DNA of 6,321 nt, from assembly GCA_900769055.1 (NCBI GenBank), contig CAAGFF010000012.1:1-6321 (forward strand), written 5' to 3'. The notes beneath the pieces are model-generated. The model was not told where the DNA came from and searched no databases. It saw only the letters and a list, made by a program, of their open reading frames with translations. Below are positions 1-5,112 of the stretch, piece after piece. Position numbers and translations under genes: made by a program. Position 1 is the stretch's first letter, and each line of letters starts with the position of its first letter. The stretch comes from an uncultured Prevotella sp. (GTDB lineage Bacteria; Bacteroidota; Bacteroidia; Bacteroidales; Bacteroidaceae).

Positions 1-381
1 GTGCGCAGGCATTTCGGGCAGGTGCTGCCCACGTCCGTGCGCATGCTGCTCCAATGCCAGAATGGCCCTAACGAGCTGCTCCTCAGTAACGTTGGTGCAA
101 ATGGTATGGAAATCGGCAAGCTGAGCATGGTCGAGTGATGGCGACAGTACGATGGTCTTGTTGCGTCTTTCGGTAAAGAACGTCCAGTTTTCGAGCACCA
201 CGCTCATGGTTACGAAATAGTGTACATACCTATCGGGCTGGTTTGCCTGAAGTTCGGCAAACGAGCCAAAGGAGACCACGTCCATTATTGGCATCACCTC
301 CTGCAAAATATGTCGCAACCCCATGGCCGACAGTATGTTCTGGTCTACTATAGCGACGGCTGGTCTGTGATTGTTCATCAT
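1..381 (-). CDS. LuxR-family response-regulator-like protein with degenerate receiver, partial (C-terminus beyond left edge)
   Basis: The 127 visible codons begin at ATG 381 (a second ATG follows at 378) and run open to base 1. The product has the layout of a receiver domain of a NarL/LuxR-type regulator: beta-1 with AIVDQ at residues 10-14, helix 1 GLRHILQEV at 21-29, PDRYVHYF at 49-56, a TIVLS strand at 76-80, and a typical last helix EEQLVRAILAL at 100-110. The phosphorylation site is missing: only D13 of the acidic pair remains, no Asp or Glu lies between D50 and E64 where the phosphoacceptor belongs, and the usual lysine before the last helix is replaced (near N97). It is therefore probably not controlled by phosphorylation. 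A LuxR-type DNA-binding domain would be expected past residue 127 but cannot be seen. The gene lies 45 bp downstream of the hemerythrin-LuxR gene on the same strand, with its own promoter-like motif between them. The family call is from motif layout; the role is unknown. Confidence 0.7.
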   Translation of the reverse strand, partial: MMNNHRPAVAIVDQNILSAMGLRHILQEVMPIMDVVSFGSFAELQANQPDRYVHYFVTMSVVLENWTFFTERRNKTIVLSPSLDHAQLADFHTICTNVTEEQLVRAILALEQHAHGRGQHLPEMPAH

Positions 382-389
382 TATGGCAT

Positions 390-427
390 ATATTTGGCCA
401 CAAAGTTAGCAATAATATGCCAAATAT
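390..427. repeat. 9-bp perfect inverted repeat flanking the -7 motif
   Basis: The arms are ATATTTGGC at 390-398 and GCCAAATAT at 419-427, with no mismatches and a 20-nt spacer. The spacer contains the TAACTTTG promoter motif (401-408), and the right arm touches the stop codon of the hemerythrin-LuxR gene. No T-run follows in either direction, so it does not look like an intrinsic terminator. An operator pair around the -7 region is the more natural reading. The inner half-site ATTTGGC differs at one base from the ATTTTGC half-site in front of the upstream gene. Confidence 0.5.
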
Positions 428-433
428 CACAAT
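401..433 (-). promoter_or_regulatory. Bacteroidetes-type promoter candidate for the receiver-like gene
   Basis: Read on the minus strand, TAACTTTG at 408-401 is a perfect match to the Bacteroidetes -7 consensus TAnnTTTG. An ATTG at 433-430 sits 21 nt upstream in the place of the -33 TTTG. Transcription would start near 394, giving a leader of roughly a dozen bases before the ATG at 381. The -33 part overlaps the stop codon of the preceding gene. If real, the second regulator can be transcribed independently of the first. Confidence 0.45.
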
Positions 434-1383
434 TTGACGCTTGAAATATCGACGAGATTGTTGACAATGGCATAGATGGTGAGTCCCGCTGGCGAGTGTA
501 TCTGCAATTTCCTTGCTATATTGCGGCGGTGCGTGATGACGGTATTGACGGAGATGAAGAGGTGGTCGGCAATCTCCTTGTTGCTCATTCCCTGAACGAG
601 TGCCACGATGACGTCGCGCTCCCTGTCGCTGAGTGCCTCCTGCATGTCTGGCGACTTGCTAATCATCTTGGTAATCTTCTGTGTGACATCGTTCTGCCTC
701 ATCTTACGCTCCATGTTGCGTATTGCCGGCACAAAGATAAAGTCCTCCACCTGTGAGTGCTGTGCCAGCCACTCCTCGCAGTTGTAGATGTCGTAGAGAG
801 TTGCTGAGAGATAGTTGTTGCGCAGTCCGTCGGAAGGCAGGTATTTGATGAGGATGTTCTTCAGTTCCTTTAGTTTCTGGTCTATCTGGAGGTGGTGCTT
901 GGAGAATGTCTCTATGTCGTAATCAGGCAGTGGATGGCCAGCGATGAGCGACTCCACGTATGGGAACAGGTTTTTCTCCTCGTAGACCATGTGGTTGCGA
1001 ATGGTATGTGCGTAATCGTCATATAGCTTCATTATGAGGCGGGCCAGACTGTCGTTCTCGTCAAGAGCCTCAGACAGCTCGTTGCGTATGAACGGTAGCT
1101 CGAAACCGAGGTAGTACTCATGGCTGGCCTTGAGATATTTCAGCAAGGTGGGGACGGAGAGCTTCTCCGTCTCGTCGTTAGAGCGATAGCCGTTGATGGC
1201 GAAGTTGACCACGGCCAGAAACGTATGGCAGTCAACGCCCTGTTCCTCGCACACCTCCCTAACAGTCTTGTCTCCAAAACCGAGGCTGATGCCGAACGAG
1301 CCAAGGCTCTGAAGTATGTTGTAGTTGTCACGGATAATCGAAACGAGACTGTCGTCAGCCTCATACATCTTTTGATTCTTCAT
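427..1383 (-). CDS. Hemerythrin-type di-iron sensor fused to a LuxR DNA-binding domain
   Basis: This 318-aa protein has three parts. Residues 11-66 resemble the ScdA_N (DUF542) domain of RIC iron-centre repair proteins, with FGDKTVREVCEEQGVD at 36-51, but the usual Cys-Cys before the glycine is replaced by L34-G35-F36. Residues 76-225 form a four-helix hemerythrin-like domain with the full RIC-type ligand set: H88, H131 with E135, H163 or H164, and H209 with E213. Both His/Glu pairs have the spacing of YtfE. Residues 250-293 are a LuxR-type helix-turn-helix (LSDRERDVIVALVQG, then SNKEIADHLFIS and TVITHRRNIARKL). The likely role is a cytoplasmic one-component regulator in which the di-iron site senses NO, O2 or peroxide and alters DNA binding; the ligand is inferred. 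No receiver or transmembrane segment is present. The start at 1383 gives a short leader after a promoter-like motif; Met6 is a possible alternative start. It is the first gene of a probable two-gene unit with the receiver-like regulator. Confidence 0.88.
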   Translation of the reverse strand: MKNQKMYEADDSLVSIIRDNYNILQSLGSFGISLGFGDKTVREVCEEQGVDCHTFLAVVNFAINGYRSNDETEKLSVPTLLKYLKASHEYYLGFELPFIRNELSEALDENDSLARLIMKLYDDYAHTIRNHMVYEEKNLFPYVESLIAGHPLPDYDIETFSKHHLQIDQKLKELKNILIKYLPSDGLRNNYLSATLYDIYNCEEWLAQHSQVEDFIFVPAIRNMERKMRQNDVTQKITKMISKSPDMQEALSDRERDVIVALVQGMSNKEIADHLFISVNTVITHRRNIARKLQIHSPAGLTIYAIVNNLVDISSVKL

Positions 1384-1400
1384 AACGACGGATAATTTTG
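1371..1400 (+). promoter_or_regulatory. Possible plus-strand promoter facing the RidA-like gene
   Basis: TTTG at 1371-1374 and a perfect TAnnTTTG match, TAATTTTG at 1393-1400, are 18 nt apart, slightly short of the usual spacing. A transcript starting near 1406 would carry a leader of about 250 nt containing all the intergenic repeats before the ATG at 1655. The motif may be a by-product of the palindrome, whose two arms read the same on both strands, so this call is weak. No better promoter was found closer to 1655; TAAGTTTA at 1512-1519 lacks an upstream TTTG. Confidence 0.25.
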
Positions 1401-1411
1401 CAATGCAAAAT
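1395..1411. promoter_or_regulatory. 17-bp perfect palindrome, candidate operator
   Basis: ATTTTGC (1395-1401), AAT, GCAAAAT (1405-1411) is a perfect inverted repeat centred on base 1403, 12 bp upstream of the hemerythrin-LuxR start codon. Its right arm overlaps the minus-strand -7 motif and its left arm overlaps a plus-strand one. A dimeric regulator bound here would block both. Autoregulation by the adjacent LuxR-type protein is a reasonable guess but is not shown by the sequence. Confidence 0.5.
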
Positions 1412-1437
1412 AACGAAAAAACTTCCGAACCAACAAG
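1406..1437 (-). promoter_or_regulatory. Promoter candidate for the hemerythrin-LuxR gene
   Basis: On the minus strand, CTTG at 1437-1434 and TTATTTTG at 1413-1406 are separated by 20 nt, close to the Bacteroidetes TTTG / TAnnTTTG arrangement with one mismatch in each element. The predicted start point is near 1400, leaving about 17 nt before the ATG at 1383. The -7 element overlaps the right arm of the 17-bp palindrome. Confidence 0.35.
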
Positions 1438-1533
1438 TTTTTTCTACAAAATACCTAAAAATTGGGATGGCGGAGAATGCAATATATAGGGGAGCGGAGC
1501 GTTAATATATATAAGTTTACGAGATGACGAGTT

Positions 1534-1586
1534 CTCTCTAAGGAGAGCGGCAGAGCCGAAACTCGCTTAGGCGAGCGGCAAAGCCG
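1534..1586. repeat. Two tandem copies of a double-hairpin unit (28-bp period)
   Basis: Each 25-bp unit holds two small palindromes. Unit 1 (1534-1558) is CTCTC-taag-GAGAG followed by CGGC-aga-GCCG. Unit 2 (1562-1586) is CTCGC-ttag-GCGAG followed by CGGC-aaa-GCCG. The units are separated by 3 bp. Where the first stem differs between units, both sides change together (T:A to G:C), so pairing is preserved, while the other differences fall in loops. This looks like a short dispersed palindromic element of the REP kind, or a structured leader of the downstream gene. The function is unknown. Confidence 0.7.
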
Positions 1587-1590
1587 AGCG

Positions 1591-1622
1591 GACGAGTAGA
1601 CGAGTAGACAAGTTGACGAGAA
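1591..1622. repeat. 8-bp tandem repeat, four units
   Basis: GACGAGTA (1591), GACGAGTA (1599), GACAAGTT (1607) and GACGAGAA (1615) follow one another without gaps. An isolated further copy, GACGAGTT, lies at 1526-1533 just before the hairpin pair. The repeat is not part of any convincing coding frame. The period of eight would allow copy-number change by slippage. Confidence 0.7.
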
Positions 1623-1630
1623 GTTATAAC

Positions 1631-1651
1631 CTTCAACTTTCAACCTTCAAA
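1631..1651 (+). repeat. 7-bp tandem repeat just before the start codon at 1655
   Basis: CTTCAAC (1631), TTTCAAC (1638) and CTTCAAA (1645) form three units ending 3 bp before the ATG at 1655. They are preceded by the palindrome GTTATAAC at 1623-1630. The stretch occupies the ribosome-binding region, which shows no Shine-Dalgarno sequence. Such A/T-rich leaders without Shine-Dalgarno are normal in Bacteroidetes. Confidence 0.6.
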
Positions 1652-1654
1652 AGA

Positions 1655-2797
1655 ATGAGATACGTAGAAAATATAATATTGGAAGACGCACATATAGAGC
1701 TGTCCGAGTTCTCTGCACAGAGCAGAGAATGGCATGCTGCCATTCACCCATCGGGGAAGTGTGAGCCGTTAGCCAATCAGATTGCAGCCCTGCGGCATAG
1801 CCTGTGCGAGCTTCTTGCGATGCTGCCATCCACGGCTGTTGCGATGTTCGCCCGATGCCATGTCAGCGATGCCGCCAACCAGACGCAGCTGCTCCGTCAG
1901 GGACTCTCGCAGTTGCTGGGCTGTCCGCTGTCGGTCATACAGCAGCCTCCTCTCGACGGCACAAAAGCCGCACTATGGGTATACCTTGTGGACAACGGTT
2001 CGGCAAGGACATTGCCCGATGGCACACACGCTGTTGAGCATGGAGCATACACCCACCTTTGGCGTACGGACATTGGCGAGGCTAACGGAGATTCATACAT
2101 GCAGACGAGGACAGCAATGGAGAACTACGCCAGGATGCTGGAGGACAACGGATGCACGCTGGCCAACAACTGCCTGCGCACATGGCTCTTCGTGAGGGAT
2201 ATAGACAACAACTATTCGGGAGTGGTAAGGGCACGCAACGATGTCTTTGCCCAGCAAGGACTCAACAACGACACACATTTCATTGCCAGCACAGGCATCG
2301 ATGGCTCGTCTGGGCAACATGGAGTATTACTCGGAATGGATACTTACGCCGTCAGGGGACTCCGTGAGGCGCAGGTAAGGCATCTGTATGCGGCATCGCA
2401 CATGAACCGCACGTCCGACTACGGAGTGAGCTTTGAGCGTGGAACCGCCATTGAGTATGGCGACAGGATTCATGCCCTGATTTCAGGCACTGCATCAATA
2501 GACAACATGGGACAGATAGTGCATCCTGGTGACGTGAGGAGGCAGACGGAAAGGATGTGGGAGAACATCTCGACCCTGCTTGACGAGGCAGGCATGGACA
2601 TGGACGCAGATATTGCCTCAATGGACGTGTATCTGCGTGACATGGCCGACTACGCCACGGTAAGAAAGCTCTTCGAAGAGCGGTTTCCCCAACACCCGAA
2701 GAACATACTGCTGGCTCCAGTATGCCGTCCGGGATGGCTGATAGAGATGGAGTGCATGGCTGTGAAGGCACATCACTCAGGCTTCCATGAGTTTTAA
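1655..2797 (+). CDS. RidA/YjgF-superfamily protein resembling chorismatases (FkbO/Hyg5/XanB2 type)
   Basis: The 380-aa product is about three times the length of RidA. Residues 260-371 form a recognisable RidA-like domain: GDRIHALISGTASID at 269-283, the helix around ENISTLLDEAGMD (303-315), VYLRDMADYATVRKLFEERFP (325-345, key residues R328, D329, D332, Y333), and C357-R358 followed by WLIEMECMAV (361-370). Residues 60-210 look like further RidA-type strands and helices, with LRTWLFVRDID (174-184), R192 and N195, and IASTGIDG (210-217). This arrangement, including the ASTGI and CRPG-WLIEME blocks, recalls chorismatases, which hydrolyse chorismate to hydroxybenzoate or dihydroxycyclohexadiene products. 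From memory, a Cys and a Glu seven residues apart are important in the 3-hydroxybenzoate-forming type; here C357 and E364 fit. Substrate and product are inferred. There is no signal peptide. ATG 1655 is preferred over an in-frame ATG at 1613, because the extra 14 codons translate repeat DNA. The gene stands alone and is convergent with the folK operon. Confidence 0.65.
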   Translation: MRYVENIILEDAHIELSEFSAQSREWHAAIHPSGKCEPLANQIAALRHSLCELLAMLPSTAVAMFARCHVSDAANQTQLLRQGLSQLLGCPLSVIQQPPLDGTKAALWVYLVDNGSARTLPDGTHAVEHGAYTHLWRTDIGEANGDSYMQTRTAMENYARMLEDNGCTLANNCLRTWLFVRDIDNNYSGVVRARNDVFAQQGLNNDTHFIASTGIDGSSGQHGVLLGMDTYAVRGLREAQVRHLYAASHMNRTSDYGVSFERGTAIEYGDRIHALISGTASIDNMGQIVHPGDVRRQTERMWENISTLLDEAGMDMDADIASMDVYLRDMADYATVRKLFEERFPQHPKNILLAPVCRPGWLIEMECMAVKAHHSGFHEF

Positions 2798-2845
2798 GGT
2801 CTTAAGGTTTTAAGGTCTTAAGGTCTTAAGGTCTTAAGGTCTTAA
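2798..2845. repeat. 8-bp tandem repeat GGTCTTAA, six units
   Basis: Six uninterrupted units begin right after the stop codon at 2797: GGTCTTAA at 2798, 2814, 2822, 2830 and 2838, and the variant GGTTTTAA at 2806. The last eight bases of the gene (AGTTTTAA, 2790-2797) look like a degenerate seventh unit, so the stop codon TAA itself belongs to the repeat phase. Each junction creates the palindrome CTTAAG. Confidence 0.85.
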
Positions 2846-2883
2846 GGTGTCAGGTGAGGTAACCTAATAACCTTTTAACCTTA
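2835..2883. terminator. Possible bidirectional terminator between convergent genes
   Basis: Bases 2835-2849 can pair with 2869-2883 at 11 of 15 positions, around a 19-nt loop that contains the small palindrome AGGT-A-ACCT (2857-2865). The stem is A/T-rich and imperfect, and there is no clean T-run, so it is not a textbook intrinsic terminator. Its place between two gene ends and its symmetry are the reasons for proposing it. Other repeat units could pair instead, giving several alternative stems. Confidence 0.3.
2858..2881 (-). repeat. 8-bp-period repeat AGGTTAnn, three units, after folK
   Basis: On the minus strand, starting at the last base of the folK stop codon, AGGTTAAA (2881-2874), AGGTTATT (2873-2866) and AGGTTACC (2865-2858) follow one another. 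Period and core resemble the GGTCTTAA array that enters from the other side, so the two convergent genes have matching tails. Confidence 0.6.
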
Positions 2884-3252
2884 CATCTCAGACATAAGTA
2901 GCTTGAGATAGGGACGTTCCCAATCTGCTATGTGATGGCGTTGGTCATCATATAGCAGTAGGTCTACATCTATACTTACCCTACCCTTCTGACGGTCCTC
3001 ACGTGTGCTTCCCATGAGGGTCTCTACCTGTTTTGCCATGTCTATGACCTCCAACGTTGTCAGCGGCGTAGAGGCAAGGCAAAGGCAATTGAGAAAGCAG
3101 GGACCGCCGATGCCGATAGGCTCCGTGGACAGCACACGGCTGAAACGTACGTTGCCGAGCAGACCACGCAGAATGTCGCACGCCTTAGCGATATTGGTGG
3201 TAGCATCAACATTGGAGCCTAAGGATAATATAATTCTATGTTCCGAGAGCAT
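2881..3252 (-). CDS. folK: 2-amino-4-hydroxy-6-hydroxymethyldihydropteridine pyrophosphokinase (HPPK), short form
   Basis: HPPK transfers pyrophosphate from ATP to 6-hydroxymethyl-7,8-dihydropterin, the step before dihydropteroate synthase in folate biosynthesis, and acts in the cytoplasm. The 123-aa product shows the family motifs in order: LSLGSN (9-14), the pterin-site stretch STEPIG-GGPCFLNC (42-56), R84 in GSTRED, and GRVSIDVDLLLYDD (90-103), where D95 and D97 are the expected magnesium ligands and R91 an active-site arginine. The protein is some 35 residues shorter than E. coli HPPK (about 159 aa). The usual HPxxxxRxFVLxPL tail is replaced by HHIADWERPYLKLL, still with R and W. All catalytic residues visible to me are present, so it is probably functional and not a fragment. 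It is the last gene of the leftward operon, 9 bp after the permease stop codon. Confidence 0.9.
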   Translation of the reverse strand: MLSEHRIILSLGSNVDATTNIAKACDILRGLLGNVRFSRVLSTEPIGIGGPCFLNCLCLASTPLTTLEVIDMAKQVETLMGSTREDRQKGRVSIDVDLLLYDDQRHHIADWERPYLKLLMSEM

Positions 3253-3261
3253 GGTAGAGAG

Positions 3262-4449
3262 TCAGGAAGCCAAACGAACTATCTTGTTACGTATGGCCAG
3301 AATATTGAACAATATGACAACAACTGTCAGCAGCAGTCCGCAGGCAAGTCCCGGCAGCAGGCTTCCGTCGGCAATGTCGGGGAAGAGCGCAATGAGGATG
3401 TCCATATAATATGTGCGGACGACAAAGAGCAGGGCCAGCGCCATAACGAGGACTCCGAGATTGAGCCATACGGAGAGCAACTGGTACGGGCGGGCGACCC
3501 TCGCAGGGCTATAGCCGATGAGCAAGAGGTTCTGAAGTTTAGTGGAGTTCTTCTGCACGAGCAGAAAGATGCTCAGCATGAGGATGTAGAAGCTGAGTAC
3601 GGAAATCACTATGCCAACGGCCATCACCATAGTCACCATCATGCGCAGGAAATAGGTTGTCTTCTCAGCATTAAGTTTGTCGGCATCCACGTCATATCCC
3701 TTGCGTGCGATGTACTTCGCTATATTCTCATCGGCAGGATTAGCCACCTTCATTACTACGCGCGTTGGCTCGGAATGCTGTCCCGGGGCATACCTTTCAT
3801 TAGACCATTCCATAAACGACTGTGGGACAAGGATGCTGTTAAGTCGGCTGGAAAAGCCTATGACACGTCCATGCAGACGGTCATCATGGCCATTGCCCTT
3901 GAGGAAGAGCGTGAAATCAATCATTCCGACGAGTCCCTCCGACAGCTTGGGCAACGAGCGGCTCTGGGCGAAGCCGAAATTGTACATCGCCATATACGAG
4001 CGGGGCAAGATGATTGGTACGGTGTTGTCGCCCGGCTGGTAGTTCCATTTGTCGAGCGACACGTCGACAAACTCATCAGGCACGCTCTCGAAGAACAGCT
4101 CTGAGCTGAGCACGCTGACCTCATTGACGCTCATGCGGGCATCGACCTTGTATTCCGTAGAGGTGAACACTCCCACGGAAGTGGCAAACTGCTGCTGCGA
4201 TATATCATCAACGTCGGCATTGGTGAAGGTGTTGTCACGGCCACCCATAACGGATGCCGCTCCCACTTTCTTGCTCATTATGATATAGTCTGCCTTCATG
4301 AAGCTGTCCTCTGCCGTGAACACCGGCACGACATCGCTATAGAACTGGTAACCCAGCATTACGATGAGCATACCGCAAAGGTTGGCAAGGAAGAAGCCCA
4401 CAAACTGCGGTATGCTGATATGCTGTCTAAGTAATTTCCAAACTAACAT
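3262..4449 (-). CDS. FtsX/MacB-type ABC transporter permease
   Basis: The 395-aa membrane protein has the topology of type VII ABC permeases (FtsX, MacB, LolC/E). There is one transmembrane segment near the N-terminus (about 14-34), an extracytoplasmic domain of about 230 residues (35-268), and three segments at about 270-298, 323-345 and 363-386. The cytoplasmic loop between segments 2 and 3, KNSTKLQNLLLIGYSPARVARPY (300-322, key residues K304, L307, G312, S314), matches the coupling loop that contacts the ATPase in this family (usual form R-x-E-I-x-x-L-x-x-x-G-x-S). Such permeases drive mechanical change in the periplasm and need not carry substrate through the membrane; the substrate here is unknown. 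It starts 18 bp after the ATPase stop codon. An AAGGTG at 4469-4464 lies 14 nt before the start, a little far for a ribosome-binding site. The partner ATPase is the preceding gene. I am confident of the family but not of a subfamily. Confidence 0.82.
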   Translation of the reverse strand: MLVWKLLRQHISIPQFVGFFLANLCGMLIVMLGYQFYSDVVPVFTAEDSFMKADYIIMSKKVGAASVMGGRDNTFTNADVDDISQQQFATSVGVFTSTEYKVDARMSVNEVSVLSSELFFESVPDEFVDVSLDKWNYQPGDNTVPIILPRSYMAMYNFGFAQSRSLPKLSEGLVGMIDFTLFLKGNGHDDRLHGRVIGFSSRLNSILVPQSFMEWSNERYAPGQHSEPTRVVMKVANPADENIAKYIARKGYDVDADKLNAEKTTYFLRMMVTMVMAVGIVISVLSFYILMLSIFLLVQKNSTKLQNLLLIGYSPARVARPYQLLSVWLNLGVLVMALALLFVVRTYYMDILIALFPDIADGSLLPGLACGLLLTVVVILFNILAIRNKIVRLAS

Positions 4450-4467
4450 TTCTCTTTATATTTCACC

Positions 4468-5112
4468 TTACAGCCTCACAACTCTGTCGTAGTCGAGTTG
4501 CATGTGCTTGCCTATGCTTGTTACTATTACTCCGGCTCCCTGCCTGCGTGCCTCTTCCATCATCAGCCCGGCCATAACGGCTGAGTTGTCATCGTCAAGG
4601 TGGCTTATAGGCTCATCGGCAACAATGAAGTCGAAAGGTTGCGCAAGGGCACGCATAAGTGCCACACGTTGCTGCTGGCCAAACGACATCTGTCCCACCT
4701 TGGCATGGCATTTATCTGCTATGCCCAGCCGGTCGAACCACTGCAAAATCTCCTCCTGGCTCTTGTAGCCCGTGAGGCGATTCTTTATCAGCACATTCTC
4801 CAAGGCAGTAAGCTCAGGGAAGAGACGCAACTCCTGGAAGAGCATGCTCACCTGCGATGTGCGCACCCTTGACCAATCGCTGCTTCTGAAACGCCTCGTG
4901 TCATTATCGTCGAACAATATCTGTCCGCTGTAGTCATGCCTGTAGCCAAGGACATAGCTGCAAAAAGTACTCTTACCCATGCCACTGGCAGCCTCGATGA
5001 GCGTCAGTGTGTTCTTTCTGAACAAGAGTTGCTGGTTCCAGACCTCAGAGTGCATGTCTGGACAGTGGGCAAACACGTCGGGCAGGACGGAATTGAATTG
5101 TATGGTTTCCAT
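4468..5112 (-). CDS. ABC transporter ATP-binding protein (LolD/MacB-like) with atypical motifs
   Basis: The 214-aa protein is a single ABC ATPase domain. Walker A is AASGMGKST (41-49), where the first glycine of GxxGxGKST is alanine. The Q-loop glutamine is Q93 in LFQELRLFPELTALENV. The signature is MSFGQQQRV (142-150) in place of LSGGQ. Walker B is FDFIVADEP (160-168) with the catalytic E167, and the D-loop is SHLDD (170-174). The H-loop histidine, normally in VTHD, is replaced: VIVTSIGKHM (195-204) has S199 there. The chain ends at RVVRL, where relatives continue for some ten residues. Key residues K47, D166 and E167 are intact, so ATP binding and perhaps slow hydrolysis are expected. The ATG shares one base with the stop codon of the DUF4836-like gene (TAATG), suggesting translational coupling. 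It should pair with the FtsX-type permease that follows and act at the inner membrane. Confidence 0.88.
   Translation of the reverse strand: METIQFNSVLPDVFAHCPDMHSEVWNQQLLFRKNTLTLIEAASGMGKSTFCSYVLGYRHDYSGQILFDDNDTRRFRSSDWSRVRTSQVSMLFQELRLFPELTALENVLIKNRLTGYKSQEEILQWFDRLGIADKCHAKVGQMSFGQQQRVALMRALAQPFDFIVADEPISHLDDDNSAVMAGLMMEEARRQGAGVIVTSIGKHMQLDYDRVVRL

Noticed and set aside
390..427. Intrinsic terminator after the hemerythrin-LuxR gene
   Set aside because: The stem has a 20-nt loop, is not followed by a T-run, and encloses a perfect -7 promoter motif, which favours an operator.
1455..1643. Small minus-strand open frame of 62 codons in the intergenic region
   Set aside because: It runs through the hairpin and tandem repeats and shows no start context or recognisable sequence.
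1591..1651. CRISPR array
   Set aside because: The repeats are 7-8 bp, directly adjacent and without spacers, and no cas gene is visible.
1613..1654. Upstream in-frame ATG extending the RidA-like protein by 14 residues
   Set aside because: The extra codons translate the 8-bp and 7-bp tandem repeats, and homology to the family begins only after the ATG at 1655.
2352..2771. Minus-strand open frame of 139 codons inside the RidA-like gene
   Set aside because: Composition is dominated by Ser, Pro, Cys and Arg with no domain, and it lies opposite a clear RidA-type domain.
3238..4104. Long plus-strand open frame of 288 codons opposite the permease gene
   Set aside because: Its product is rich in His, Gln and Glu with no recognisable domain, while the minus strand encodes a permease with coherent membrane segments and a family coupling loop. 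It is a shadow of that gene.
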